Assembly (NCBI GenBank): GCA_021203665.1
Contig: JAJQAT010000148.1
Coordinates: 1-33,979 of the forward strand
Direction of reading: 5' to 3'
DNA: 33,979 bases
From: Bacillota bacterium
GTDB taxonomy: Bacteria; Bacillota; Clostridia; UBA1381
The first letter of the stretch is position 1. Each line of letters begins with the position of its first letter. Under the pieces are notes generated by a model. The model ran no database searches, was not told the DNA's origin, and was given only the letters and a program-made list of their open reading frames with translations. This document shows positions 18,687 through 28,893 of the stretch, one piece after another. Position numbers and translations under genes: made by a program.

Positions 18687-19688
18687 TTACAGCACAAAGC
18701 CGACTTTCTTATATACTTTATTAAGAGTTCTTTGCGAAATTCTCTTTGCGCTGTCCGCGCCCTTTTGGCATATATCCATAAGATACGCCTTGTCCGCAAT
18801 AAGCCTGTCGTATTCGCCGCGTATGGGACGTATCGCCTCCACAACCGCCTCGGCGACATCGTTCTTGAAATCGCCGTAGCCCTTGCCGCTGTAATCCTTT
18901 ACTATGCTGTCTATATCTCTGCCCGTTACCGCCGACATAATGCTTAAAAGGTTGTTGATTCCCGCCTTTGACGGGTCGCCCTCACGGTATTCTATAACGC
19001 CCTCGCTGTCCGTGACGGCGCTCTTTATCTTCTTTGCGATAACATTCATATCGTCCATCATTGAAATATACGCCTTTGGATTCGGGTCGGATTTGGACAT
19101 CTTCTTTTCCGGCTCCTGCAAGCTCATTATCTTCGCGCCCGACTTCGATAACAGTCCCTCGGGTATTTTAAACACATTGCCGTAAATCGCGTTAAACCTC
19201 TGCGCTATGTCGCGGCATATCTCTATATGCTGCATCTGATCCTTGCCGACGGGCACATAGTCCGTCTGATAAAGCAATATGTCCGACGCCATAAGCACGG
19301 GATATGTAAACAGTCCCGCGTTGATATTATCCGCGTGGCGCGCAGATTTATCCTTAAACTGCGTCATTCGCTGAAGCTCGCCCATATACGTGTAGCAGTT
19401 TAACACCCAGGCAAGCTCCGCGTGAGCGGGATTATGCGACTGTATAAAGAGTATTGTTTCCTCAGGGTCGATTCCGCAGGCTATATACAGCGCGAGCACC
19501 TCGAGAGTTCTGCGCCGCACGTCCGCCGGCGTTTGACGCACCGTAATCGTGTGCAAATCCATCATCGCGTATATGCAGTGATAGTCCTTTTGTATGTCAA
19601 CCCAGTTCTTTATCGCTCCGAGATAATTTCCGAGCGTAAGATTTCCCGACGGCTGCACGCCGGAAAATATTATTTTCTTATCGTCCAT
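18687..19688 (-). CDS. trpS: Tryptophanyl-tRNA synthetase
   Basis: 333 aa; IIFSGVQPSGNLTLGNYLGAIKNW, VPVGKDQMQHIEICRDIAQRFN, KKMSKSDPN. Confidence 0.95.
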   Translation of the reverse strand: MDDKKIIFSGVQPSGNLTLGNYLGAIKNWVDIQKDYHCIYAMMDLHTITVRQTPADVRRRTLEVLALYIACGIDPEETILFIQSHNPAHAELAWVLNCYTYMGELQRMTQFKDKSARHADNINAGLFTYPVLMASDILLYQTDYVPVGKDQMQHIEICRDIAQRFNAIYGNVFKIPEGLLSKSGAKIMSLQEPEKKMSKSDPNPKAYISMMDDMNVIAKKIKSAVTDSEGVIEYREGDPSKAGINNLLSIMSAVTGRDIDSIVKDYSGKGYGDFKNDVAEAVVEAIRPIRGEYDRLIADKAYLMDICQKGADSAKRISQRTLNKVYKKVGFVL

Positions 19689-19711
19689 TTTTATCCGTTC
19701 CTTTCAAGGTA

Positions 19712-20905
19712 TTACAGGTTTTCCGTCAGCACCTCGCCGAGTCTTCTGATGCCCTCTGTAATTTTTTCTATGGTAGCCGACGAATAGTTAAGTCTGAACA
19801 TATTTGACGGCGCGAATATATCCGTGGCGAAATTGGAGCCGGGCACTATCGCGACCTTCTTTTCAAGACATTTGTCAACTATCGGCGTAATATCCGTAAT
19901 TGTGGGGCATTCGCACCACAGGAATATACCGCCCTCGGGAACAACCCATTTTACCTTGCCCTTCGGGAAATACTTTTCCATAGCGTCAACCATGGCGGCG
20001 CATTTCTTGCCGTAAAGCTCCCTGTTCTTCTCGATATACTTGTCTATATCGTATTTCTTCATAAACTCAACGCACATAAGCTGCGTAAGCATCGGTGTAT
20101 GTACGTCGTTTACCTGCTTTAATACCTCTATTTTTTCGCAAAGCGGCGCCGGCGCGATAATATATCCCAAACGCATACCCGGCGACAAAATCTTTGAGAA
20201 TGAGCCGGCGTATATAACTCTGCCCTCGGTATCCATCGATTTAAGAGTGGGCACGTCCTCGCCGGAGAAACGCAAATCTCCGTACGGGTTATCCTCAAGA
20301 ATGAGAACGTCGTATTTATTCGCAAGCTCAATCATACGCTTTCTCTTTTCGAGCGACATGGTACATCCGGTCGGGTTTTGGAATGTCGGAATGGTGTAAA
20401 TAAACTTTACGCCGTCTTCGCTTTTCAGCTTTTCCTCAAGCTCGTCCATATTCATTCCGTCCGCATCAACCCTTACGCCAACAAGAGAACACTCATATGT
20501 GCGGAACGCGTTAAGACTTCCGATAAAGCTCGGGCTTTCAACTATTACCTTGTCGCCCTTGTTTAAAAGTGCCTTTGCGGTAAGGTCAATACCCTGGTTC
20601 GCGCCCGTCATTATGATTATCTCGTCATTTTCGGTTATCGAATTTACCTTTTCCGCGCGCGCCCTCGCGCAGTCCTTCATTTTCGGGTAGCCGTCCGTGG
20701 TGCCGTACTGCAAGGCAAGCGTCGGATTTGTCATCAAAATCTTACCCGCGATTTTTGAAAGCTCCTCGCCCGGAAACAGCTCCGACGCGGGATTTCCGCC
20801 CGCGAGAGATATAATTTCCGGATCCGCCATACGCTTGAACATTTCACGTATCGCGCTGCCCTTCATCGTCTTTACTCTGTCAGCCATATAGTTTGTATAG
20901 TCCAT
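19712..20905 (-). CDS. PLP-dependent class I/II aminotransferase (2-aminoadipate aminotransferase/MocR-like)
   Basis: 397 aa; ISLAGGNPASELFP, LQYGTTDGYPKMKD, IPTFQNPTGCTMSLEKRKRMIELA, LILEDNPYGDLRF, YAGSFSKILSPGMRLGYI. Confidence 0.88.
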   Translation of the reverse strand: MDYTNYMADRVKTMKGSAIREMFKRMADPEIISLAGGNPASELFPGEELSKIAGKILMTNPTLALQYGTTDGYPKMKDCARARAEKVNSITENDEIIIMTGANQGIDLTAKALLNKGDKVIVESPSFIGSLNAFRTYECSLVGVRVDADGMNMDELEEKLKSEDGVKFIYTIPTFQNPTGCTMSLEKRKRMIELANKYDVLILEDNPYGDLRFSGEDVPTLKSMDTEGRVIYAGSFSKILSPGMRLGYIIAPAPLCEKIEVLKQVNDVHTPMLTQLMCVEFMKKYDIDKYIEKNRELYGKKCAAMVDAMEKYFPKGKVKWVVPEGGIFLWCECPTITDITPIVDKCLEKKVAIVPGSNFATDIFAPSNMFRLNYSSATIEKITEGIRRLGEVLTENL

Positions 20906-20935
20906 TTTTATTTCCTCCTATTTATATGAAACGCA

Positions 20936-22603
20936 TTATTTGTTAATCTTTTTCCAGCTGTCCTTGAGCGCCGCCGTCCTGTTGAAAACCGGCATTTCCG
21001 GAGTGCTGTCGGGGTCCACGCAGAAATAACCGAGCCTTAAAAACTGGAATTTATCGCCGACCTTTAAATCGGTCATATTGCTTTCAAGCTTGGCGTTCTT
21101 TAGAACAATCATCGAGTCCTTGTTAAGATTATCGGTAAAATCGCTTACATCGGTTTCATCGGACGGGTTTTCCACGTTGAAAAGCCTGTCATAAAGGCGC
21201 ACCTCCGCGTCAAGCGCGTGAGCGGCGCTTACAAAATGAATCGTTCCCTTTACCTTGCGTCCGTCCGGCGCGTCGCCGCCGCGCGTCTGCGGGTCATATG
21301 TGCAGTGTACCGCCGTCACATTGCCGTTTTCGTCCTTGTCACAGCCGGTACAGGTCACATAATACGCTCCCTTTAAACGCACCTCGCGTCCCGGTGAAAG
21401 TCTGAAATACTTCTTCGGAGCGTCCTCCATAAAATCGTCCTCCTCAATGTAAAGCTCGCGCGAAAATTCAACGGTGCGCTTGCCCATTTCGGGATTTTCG
21501 GGATTTATCTCAACCTCTATATGCTCGACCTTGTCCTCCGGATAGTTGTCGATTATAAGCTTAATCGGTCTTAAAACCGCCATAACTCTGGGCACCTTTT
21601 TATTAAGATCCTCCCTTACGCACGCCTCAAGCAGGGCAAAGTCAACAACGCTGTACGCCTTTGACACACCTATTCTTTCGCAAAAAACGTGTATCGCCTC
21701 GGGCGTGTATCCGCGTCGGCGCATACCGCACAGGGTTGACATTCTCGGATCGTCCCAACCGGAAACAATGCCGTCCTTTACAAGCCTTAAACAGCGTCTT
21801 TTGCTTGTGAGCGTATAGTTAAGATTCATTCTCGCAAACTCAATCTGCCTTGACGGATTTTCATAGCCTACTTCCTTTAAAACCCAGTCGTAAAGCGGTC
21901 TGTGGTCCTCAAATTCAAGAGAGCAAAGCGAGTGCGTAACTCCCTCCACGGTGTCCGAAATCGGGTGTGCGAAGTCGTACATGGGATATACAAACCATTT
22001 ATCGCCCGTTCTGTGATGGTGCGCGCGCAGTATTCTGTATATGATAGGGTCGCGCATATTGAGGTTTGGCGACGCCATATCTATCTTGGCTCTCAAAACC
22101 TTTGCTCCGTCGGGAAATTCGCCCTTTGTCATTCTCTCGAAAAGGTCAAGATTTTCCTCTATGCTTCTGTTTCTGTACGGGCTGTCCTTACCCGGGCTTT
22201 TGAGCGTGCCGCGGTATTCCCTTATCTCGTCAGGCGAAAGGTCGCAAACATACGCCTTACCCTTTTTGATAAGCTTGATTGCCGCCGCGTATATATCGTC
22301 AAAATAATCGGACGCGTAAAGCACCTTATCCCACTTGAATCCGAGCCACCTTATATCCTCCATAATGGCGTCAACGTATTCCGTGTCCTCCTTTGTCGGG
22401 TTCGTGTCGTCAAGGCGGAGATTGCATTTGCCGCCGTACAGCTCCGCCATACCGAAATCTATGCTTATCGCCTTTGCGTGGCCTACGTGCAAATAGCCGT
22501 TAGGCTGCGGCGGAAAACGCGTCTGAACGTGGGTGTAAACTCCGTCCTCCAAATCCTTTTCTATAGCCTCTTGAATAAAATTTTTGCTGATTATTTCTTC
22601 CAT
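20936..22603 (-). CDS. glnS: Glutaminyl-tRNA synthetase
   Basis: 555 aa; [86 protein letters not shown], GlnRS C-terminal beta-barrel sequence. Confidence 0.93.
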   Translation of the reverse strand: MEEIISKNFIQEAIEKDLEDGVYTHVQTRFPPQPNGYLHVGHAKAISIDFGMAELYGGKCNLRLDDTNPTKEDTEYVDAIMEDIRWLGFKWDKVLYASDYFDDIYAAAIKLIKKGKAYVCDLSPDEIREYRGTLKSPGKDSPYRNRSIEENLDLFERMTKGEFPDGAKVLRAKIDMASPNLNMRDPIIYRILRAHHHRTGDKWFVYPMYDFAHPISDTVEGVTHSLCSLEFEDHRPLYDWVLKEVGYENPSRQIEFARMNLNYTLTSKRRCLRLVKDGIVSGWDDPRMSTLCGMRRRGYTPEAIHVFCERIGVSKAYSVVDFALLEACVREDLNKKVPRVMAVLRPIKLIIDNYPEDKVEHIEVEINPENPEMGKRTVEFSRELYIEEDDFMEDAPKKYFRLSPGREVRLKGAYYVTCTGCDKDENGNVTAVHCTYDPQTRGGDAPDGRKVKGTIHFVSAAHALDAEVRLYDRLFNVENPSDETDVSDFTDNLNKDSMIVLKNAKLESNMTDLKVGDKFQFLRLGYFCVDPDSTPEMPVFNRTAALKDSWKKINK

Positions 22604-22607
22604 ATGC

Positions 22608-24266
22608 CTATCCCCTCAATTTTTCTATTGCCTCGTCAAATCTCTTCATTACCTCGTCGGAGCCGAGCACCTGCATAATTTCATATAAGTCCGGCGTGTT
22701 TCTTCTGCCGGTCGCGGCAACTCTTATAACACCCGCGACATCTCCGACGTGTCCCTTGTAATTATCGGGATTTTTCTTGTATTCCTTCGGCGCTTTCGCG
22801 TATCCGAGCGTAACAGCCATATCGCGAACCGCGGGGAACCATTCCTCGCCGCTGCCGTTCGGATTGTAAATATTTTTGTAAAGCTCAAGTATCTCTATCA
22901 TATCCTCATTTGACAGGTTGTCCGCGAAATCAAGCTTCTTATCCCACAGCTCCGAATAAAAATACGAAACGTAATTTTCCACGTCCGACCACGACGCGAT
23001 GTCCTTACGCGGCTTTTTGTTCCCGCGCTCTATCGCGAATATCGCCTTGGCGTATTCCTCGTCGTCCACAAGCAGCTTATAGAGCTTTTCATTGTTTTCC
23101 CTCGCCCAGTCGGTCACCATATCGTAGACCTCCTCCGCGCTCAGGCGGCTGATATACGTCTTGCTGATGTCCGTGAGCTTTACCATATCGAACAGCGCGC
23201 CCGCCTTGCTCATTTTTGAAAAGCTGAACTTAAAGCTCTCTATATCCGCGTCGGGGTTTGCCAGACGCCAATCCTCGTAATTTGAGTTTGCAAGCGTCAT
23301 CAAATATTCCCATACCGCGCCCTTTGGATAGCCGACCTCGCTGTAAAAGCTGACAGCCGCCTCGGGGTCCTTTCTTTTTGACAGCTTGCGCTTTCCGCCG
23401 TTTTCCTCTTTCATGATAGGCGAAATGTGCGCGTACTTGGGCGGCTTAAATCCGCATAGATAAAACAGCTGCAAATGTATCGGAACAGACGAAATCCACT
23501 CGTCACCGCGTATAACGTGCGTCGTGCGCATAAGATGGTCGTCAACGGCGTGCGCGAAGTGGTATGTAGGAGTTCCGTCCTTTTTCAAAAGCACGATGTC
23601 CAAAATATTCTCCGGCATCTCGATTTCGCCCTTTATACCGTCCTTGAATTTTATGCGCTTTTCCGCGCTGCCGGGCGATTTCAGTCTTACAACGTACTCG
23701 TCGCCGTTCTTTATTCTCTTTTCGGCGTCCTCCGCGGATATATCGCGGTATTTTGCAAATTCGCCGTATATGCCCGGAAGCAGCTTTTCCGCCTCCTGCT
23801 TTTTGCGAATCTCCGAAAGCTCTTCCTCGGTCATAAAGCACGGGTACGCAAGTCCTTTTTCCACAAGCGATTTGACGTAAGCGTGATATATTTCCGTTCT
23901 CCTGCTCTGCGTGTACGGTCCGTAAGCGCCCTTTTCCTCCGTTTCGGACAGCGCGCCCTCATCTGTTTCGATACCGAAATCCTTTAATCCCTTGACGATA
24001 AGGCTCACGCCGTTTTCAACCTCGCGCTTTTTGTCCGTGTCCTCGATTCTGAGGTAAAACACGCCGTTTGTCGCCTTTGCCGCGCTGCGCGCCGCGAACG
24101 CCGCGAATAAGCCGCCGAAATGCAGAAATCCCGTCGGGCTCGGAGAAAAACGCGTTACAACCGCGCCCTCTTCAAGGTTTCTTTTGGGGTAAATCCGCTC
24201 ATAATCCTCGGGGGTTTTTGTTATATTTCCGAATAAAAGCTCTGACATCCGTTTATTACTGTCCAT
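22608..24266 (-). CDS. gltX: Glutamyl-tRNA synthetase
   Basis: 552 aa; [82 protein letters not shown]. Confidence 0.92.
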   Translation of the reverse strand: MDSNKRMSELLFGNITKTPEDYERIYPKRNLEEGAVVTRFSPSPTGFLHFGGLFAAFAARSAAKATNGVFYLRIEDTDKKREVENGVSLIVKGLKDFGIETDEGALSETEEKGAYGPYTQSRRTEIYHAYVKSLVEKGLAYPCFMTEEELSEIRKKQEAEKLLPGIYGEFAKYRDISAEDAEKRIKNGDEYVVRLKSPGSAEKRIKFKDGIKGEIEMPENILDIVLLKKDGTPTYHFAHAVDDHLMRTTHVIRGDEWISSVPIHLQLFYLCGFKPPKYAHISPIMKEENGGKRKLSKRKDPEAAVSFYSEVGYPKGAVWEYLMTLANSNYEDWRLANPDADIESFKFSFSKMSKAGALFDMVKLTDISKTYISRLSAEEVYDMVTDWARENNEKLYKLLVDDEEYAKAIFAIERGNKKPRKDIASWSDVENYVSYFYSELWDKKLDFADNLSNEDMIEILELYKNIYNPNGSGEEWFPAVRDMAVTLGYAKAPKEYKKNPDNYKGHVGDVAGVIRVAATGRRNTPDLYEIMQVLGSDEVMKRFDEAIEKLRG

Positions 24267-24378
24267 TGTTGTTTTTTATCCTTTCGTTTTTTACTAATAT
24301 ACCTATTCTATATTATTATACCTAAAAAAAGCTCCAATATCAATGGTTTTTGGGAATTTTTTTCGGATTAAGTCAAAA

Positions 24379-24420
24379 AAATAAGACGGCGCCGCCAAAT
24401 CGGCACGCGTCCGCCTTTGT
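24379..24420 (-). terminator. Terminator downstream of the Pr6Pr-like gene
   Basis: Minus strand AAGGCGGACGCG...GCGCCGTCTTATTTTTTT: GC-rich imperfect stem then T run. Confidence 0.55.
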
Positions 24421-24425
24421 TTATT

Positions 24426-25145
24426 CTAATATTTGTACCTCGGGATTGAATATTTTTTTTCGTTTCTTTTACATATTATACGCTTGAGCCGCAAAAGCAG
24501 TGCCGACGCTATTCCCGTCATAACGGCGACTATCATCAGCCACCACGCCACTCCGATATTGCCGCCGGAAAGCGTAAGCCAGCCTAAAGAGCGGTAATTG
24601 AGGAAATAATACGGATAATTCGTTCCGTTTGAATACATAATTCCTTTGATTGACAGCAAAAGCGTCACTGCGAGGTATATAAGCGGCAGCACAAATCCCA
24701 TAAGGACGGTTCTTTTGCGGCATTTAAATCTCTTGTCAAACGCGAGGAAGTCAACAACCGACGCGAGCGGCGCGAATATGTGCAGGCACAAATTCTTCAT
24801 TGAAAGCAGATAAGCCCTATCCTTAAACGGCGCAAGCAGGCATGAGGACACTATCAGCGTGAGAAACATAGCCGCGGTAAACATATATTTAAGCGTAAAC
24901 AGTCGCTTTGGTATATAATATTTGCCCCGAAGCCGTTCCGCCGTTTCCAAAATCAGAAACACGGCTGAAATTACCGCTGTTCCAGAATTGCTGATAACCG
25001 TAAAATAAAGATATGTATTGCTGCGGAAAAGACCTCCATCGTCGCGCGCCTGCAAATACACTCCCGTAACCGTCAGTGCGATAATCACCGCTTTCCATAA
25101 TATTTCCGCGGCTGTCGGCAATAATTTTCTTTCGTATTTTCTCAT
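24426..25145 (-). CDS. Pr6Pr-family integral membrane protein
   Basis: Multiple hydrophobic segments; [19 protein letters not shown] and C-terminal [16 protein letters not shown] at 25145 overlaps the xth stop by 4 nt. Confidence 0.65.
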   Translation of the reverse strand: MRKYERKLLPTAAEILWKAVIIALTVTGVYLQARDDGGLFRSNTYLYFTVISNSGTAVISAVFLILETAERLRGKYYIPKRLFTLKYMFTAAMFLTLIVSSCLLAPFKDRAYLLSMKNLCLHIFAPLASVVDFLAFDKRFKCRKRTVLMGFVLPLIYLAVTLLLSIKGIMYSNGTNYPYYFLNYRSLGWLTLSGGNIGVAWWLMIVAVMTGIASALLLRLKRIICKRNEKKYSIPRYKY

Positions 25146-25906
25146 GCTTCCTCCTCTAAATCCAGCTCCACGGGGCAATGGTCGGAGCCGAAAATGTCGG
25201 TATGTATATCAGCCGAGGCGAGGCGGTTTTCCAATCTTTTGGATGTGATAAAATAATCTATACGCCAACCCGCGTTATTCTCGCGCGCCTTGAACATATA
25301 CGACCACCAGGAATATATTCCCTCTCTGTCGGGATAAAAATATCTGAACGTGTCAATAAAGCCGCTGTCCAAAAGCGCGGTGAATTTTCCGCGCTCCTCA
25401 TCGGTAAATCCCGCGTTTTTGCGGTTTGTTTTCGGGTTTTTCAAATCGATTTCCTTATGCGCCACGTTTAAATCGCCGCAGAAAATTACCGGCTTTTTGC
25501 TGTCAAGACCCTTTATATATTCCAGAAACGCGTCCTCCCATACCATGCGGTATTCAAGGCGCGTAAGAGAGCGCTGTGAATTGGGCGTATAGCAGGTTAC
25601 AAAATAGAAATCCTCAAATTCAAGCGTGATAACTCTGCCCTCTTTGTCATGCTCCTCTATGCCTATGCCGTAGGAAACGGATACAGGCTCCGCCTTTGAA
25701 AACACAGCCGTACCCGAATATCCCTTTTTCTCGGCGTAATTCCAATACGCATGATAACCCTCGGGCGCAAAATCAATCTGTCCCTCCTGCAGCTTTGTTT
25801 CCTGCACGCAGAAAATATCCGCGTCCGAGGCGTTGAAATATTCCCCAAATCCCTTTGTCATGCACGCGCGCAAGCCGTTTACATTCCATGATATAAATTT
25901 TTTCAT
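25142..25906 (-). CDS. xth: Exodeoxyribonuclease III
   Basis: 254 aa; [89 protein letters not shown]. Confidence 0.95.
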   Translation of the reverse strand: MKKFISWNVNGLRACMTKGFGEYFNASDADIFCVQETKLQEGQIDFAPEGYHAYWNYAEKKGYSGTAVFSKAEPVSVSYGIGIEEHDKEGRVITLEFEDFYFVTCYTPNSQRSLTRLEYRMVWEDAFLEYIKGLDSKKPVIFCGDLNVAHKEIDLKNPKTNRKNAGFTDEERGKFTALLDSGFIDTFRYFYPDREGIYSWWSYMFKARENNAGWRIDYFITSKRLENRLASADIHTDIFGSDHCPVELDLEEEA

Positions 25907-25935
25907 AGTTTTTTCTCCGTTAATTTTCTTATTGT

Positions 25936-25964
25936 ATTATATCGCGTAAAACAGAATATCACAA
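25936..25964 (-). promoter_or_regulatory. Promoter of xth
   Basis: Minus strand TTGTGA - 17 bp - TATAAT. Confidence 0.6.
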
Positions 25965-26037
25965 AATCGGCATAAAGGCAAGCGCTTTATATAAATTCTC
26001 CGTTTTTCACAATTCGGCGGTTAAATTTTCGCGTTAT

Positions 26038-28641
26038 TTACCTTCTTCTAATCATTTTCAAAAGCTGTATAACCGCGAATGACGCGAGCGCGAGACCGCA
26101 TACCGCAAGCAGCTCAACCCACGTGAGCGGACTTACCGCGAACACTCCCTGAAGCGGCGGCACAAGCAGTACCGCGCCCAGCAGTACAAAGCCGACAAGG
26201 AACGCTCCTATCATGCTCCTGTTGTTCCACATCTTTTTGGTAAACCATACGGGCCTGTCGGATTTGCAGTTAAATCCGTGCATAAGCCTTGACAGGCAAA
26301 GCGTTGAGAACGCCATTGTGCTTGCGACATCGCTGCCGCGCATAAGTCCTATATAGAACGCAATCATAGTCATCACGCCGATTACAACGCCCTCTATACC
26401 TATATTGGCGAATACCTTTTTGGTAAGTATGGATTGGTTTTTCGGTCTCGGTTTTTCCATCATGACATCCGGACTGTGCGGCTCGACGCCGAGCGCGATA
26501 GCCGGAAGGCTGTCCGTCAAAAGGTTTATAAACAGCAGATGAACCGCCTTGAACGGCACCGGAAGCGCCATAACAGACGCGTACAGTACCGCGAGTATTC
26601 CGGCGGCGTTGCCCGACAGCAAAAACTGTATCGCGCGTTGAATATTCCTGTAAAGATTACGTCCGTTTTCGACGGCTTTTACGATAGTGGCGAAGTTGTC
26701 GTCGGTGAGCACCATCGACGCCGCGTCCTTTGCGACCTCACTGCCGGTTATGCCCATAGCCACGCCAATATCCGCCTGTTTAAGCGCGGGAGCGTCGTTT
26801 ACGCCGTCGCCGGTCATGGAAACGATATATCCCTTTCTCTGCCATGCGCTGACTATTCTTATTTTATGCTCCGGCGAAACCCTGGCGTACACCGCCACAT
26901 CGGTTACGAACTCGTCAAGCTCCTTATCCGACAGGTTCTCTATTTCGCTTCCCTCGACGGCGCGTCTGCCCTCGTCAAGTATGCCTATTTTTCTCGCTAT
27001 CGCCGACGCTGTGACAAGGTGGTCGCCCGTTATCATAATAGGCGTTATTCCCGCCATCCTACATTTCGCGACCGCCTCGGCGCTTTCCTCTCTCGGCGGG
27101 TCCTGCATAGCTATAAGTCCGAGCAAAATGTAACCACGCTCGTCCGAAACGGTTATATCCGCGGACGGGACATCTCTTTCGCAAACCGCGAGGACTCTGA
27201 GTCCCATTTCGGAAAACCGCATATTTACCCTTTTCAGCTCCTCAAGGTCGTCCGCGGTAAATTCGCGCTTGCCGTCCATTGTCTTGACCTCCAAAATGAG
27301 CGGTGCAAGCACGTCAACCGCGCCCTTTGTGAGCATTTTATAATTACCGCCGATTTTATGAACCGTACTCATGAGCTTTCTGTCCGAATCAAACGGTATC
27401 TCGCCCAAACGCGGATATTTTTCGCGCATACTTTCGGCGGGGAGGCTGTGCTTTTTCGAGAAATCTATAAGCGCGATTTCCGTCGGGTCGCCTATTTCCT
27501 GCCCATCCTTGTGTACGGAATCGTTGCACAAGGCGCCGTCGATAACAAGCTGCGCCTGCCGCTCGTTTATCTCGTCGTCCTTGTCTATAATTCTGCCGTC
27601 AAAATATATTTTCTGCACGGTCATTTTATTCTGCGTGAGTGTGCCGGTCTTATCCGAGCATATAACGGAAACGCTGCCCAAACCCTCTACGGCTTGGAGC
27701 TTTCTTATAATCGCGTTTTCCTTTGCCAGCTTTTGCGTTCCGACCGACAGCACTATCGTCACAATGGAGCTTAAAGCCTCGGGTATCGCCGCGACCGCGA
27801 GCGCGACGGCGAACACGAACGCGTCCGAGAATACGCTGAGCGACATCGCGTCCCTGCTGCGGAACAATTCAAGACCCATTACTATAACGCATATGCCGAT
27901 TATAATCAGCGACAGCTTTTTGCCGAAATTATCAAGGCTTATTTGGAGCGGCGTTTTCTTTTCCTTTGCGTTCTTAATCAACGCCGCGATTTTGCCTATC
28001 TCGGTATTCATTCCGGTACCGGTTACAACCATTTTGCCTCTGCCGTAGGTCGCGAAGCTGCCCGAATACATCATATTAACCCTGTCGCCGAGCGCTTTTT
28101 CTCCGTCAAGCAGAATTTCCTGCTTTTCCACCGGCTCGCTCTCGCCCGTCATCGCACTCTCGTCTATTTTAAGTGATGCGCTCTCGATTATTCGTCCGTC
28201 GGCGCAAATGTAATCCCCCGCCTCAATTACGACAACGTCGCCCACGGCAACGTCTTTTCCGGCGATAACCTGTATTTCTCCGCCGCGTATGACCTTCGCC
28301 GTCGGCGCGGACATTTCCTTTAGGCTGTCCAGGGACTGCTGCGCCTTTAAATTTTGAACGGTTCCCAATATTGCGTTTATCGTGATGACAACGAATATTA
28401 CAACCGCGCTTTCCGCGTCGCCCAGTATTCCCGATATTATTGCCGCGACTATCAGTATGATTACAAGAAAGTCCTTGTACTGCTCCAAAAACAGTATAAA
28501 CGGATTTTTCTTTTTCCCCTCGGCAATTTCATTTTTGCCGAATTTGCGTAGATTTTCCTCAGCCTGTCTTTGCGTAAGTCCGCTTTCGCACGTCCCGAAA
28601 GCCTCCATTACAGCCTCTTTTTTCATTTGATACGGATTCAC
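26038..28641 (-). CDS. P-type cation-transporting ATPase (Ca2+/Mn2+-type)
   Basis: 867 aa from GTG 28641 (RBS GAGGAGG). SVICSDKTGTLTQNKMTVQKIYF, MTGDGVNDAPALKQADIGVAMG, MTGESEPVEKQ, AVAAIPEALSSIVTIVLSVGTQKLAKENAIIRKLQAVEGLG, FINLLTDSLPAIALGVEP. Confidence 0.93.
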   Translation of the reverse strand: MNPYQMKKEAVMEAFGTCESGLTQRQAEENLRKFGKNEIAEGKKKNPFILFLEQYKDFLVIILIVAAIISGILGDAESAVVIFVVITINAILGTVQNLKAQQSLDSLKEMSAPTAKVIRGGEIQVIAGKDVAVGDVVVIEAGDYICADGRIIESASLKIDESAMTGESEPVEKQEILLDGEKALGDRVNMMYSGSFATYGRGKMVVTGTGMNTEIGKIAALIKNAKEKKTPLQISLDNFGKKLSLIIIGICVIVMGLELFRSRDAMSLSVFSDAFVFAVALAVAAIPEALSSIVTIVLSVGTQKLAKENAIIRKLQAVEGLGSVSVICSDKTGTLTQNKMTVQKIYFDGRIIDKDDEINERQAQLVIDGALCNDSVHKDGQEIGDPTEIALIDFSKKHSLPAESMREKYPRLGEIPFDSDRKLMSTVHKIGGNYKMLTKGAVDVLAPLILEVKTMDGKREFTADDLEELKRVNMRFSEMGLRVLAVCERDVPSADITVSDERGYILLGLIAMQDPPREESAEAVAKCRMAGITPIMITGDHLVTASAIARKIGILDEGRRAVEGSEIENLSDKELDEFVTDVAVYARVSPEHKIRIVSAWQRKGYIVSMTGDGVNDAPALKQADIGVAMGITGSEVAKDAASMVLTDDNFATIVKAVENGRNLYRNIQRAIQFLLSGNAAGILAVLYASVMALPVPFKAVHLLFINLLTDSLPAIALGVEPHSPDVMMEKPRPKNQSILTKKVFANIGIEGVVIGVMTMIAFYIGLMRGSDVASTMAFSTLCLSRLMHGFNCKSDRPVWFTKKMWNNRSMIGAFLVGFVLLGAVLLVPPLQGVFAVSPLTWVELLAVCGLALASFAVIQLLKMIRRR

Positions 28642-28675
28642 GTTGATAACCTCCTCATTTTTACTTCATATAAAG

Positions 28676-28805
28676 AAAAAAAGCAACACTTTTATCGCAG
28701 CCTTATCTGCAACAAAAGTCTTGCTTCTTAGAATATGATACGGACCTTTCGGTCGTACTGACGACACCATATTACGCCTTTTGGCGCAAGCTACTCCCTT
28801 TTATT
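28676..28805 (-). ncRNA. yybP-ykoY (Mn2+) riboswitch with overlapping rho-independent terminator
   Basis: Minus strand: AAAAGGGAGUAGC...GGUGUCGUCAGUACGACC...GCAAGACUUUUG. Conserved GGGAGUAGC, GUCA.UACGA loop and AAGACUUU 3' side. Then a 20-bp terminator stem AAGCAAGACTTTTGTTGCAG / CTGCGATAAAAGTGTTGCTT plus T run. Confidence 0.9.
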
Positions 28806-28811
28806 GGCTTT

Positions 28812-28840
28812 ATAATATCATATTATTTCCAATCTGTCAA
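28812..28840 (-). promoter_or_regulatory. Promoter of riboswitch/P-type ATPase transcript
   Basis: Minus strand TTGACA (28840-28835), 17-bp spacer, TATTAT (28817-28812). Confidence 0.75.
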
Positions 28841-28851
28841 GAGTTTATTCG

Positions 28852-28891
28852 AAAAAAACAGGACAAATTTACCGACAAATTTGCCCTGTTT
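28852..28891 (-). terminator. Terminator of recQ
   Basis: Minus strand AAACAGGGCAAATTT-gtcggt-AAATTTGTCCTGTTT followed by T run. Confidence 0.8.
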
Positions 28892-28893
28892 AT

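Noticed and set aside
21902-22678. 258-aa plus-strand ORF opposite glnS/gltX junction
   Set aside because: Antisense to two confidently identified tRNA synthetases; low-complexity RVAYRV-type shadow sequence.
18687-24330. T-box leaders upstream of trpS, glnS, gltX
   Set aside because: Intergenic gaps are too short and no T-box core (TGGNACCGCG) was seen.
26434-27774. 446-aa plus-strand ORF opposite the P-type ATPase
   Set aside because: Antisense shadow of a well-supported ATPase gene; composition (R/Y/H-rich) is typical of frame shadows.
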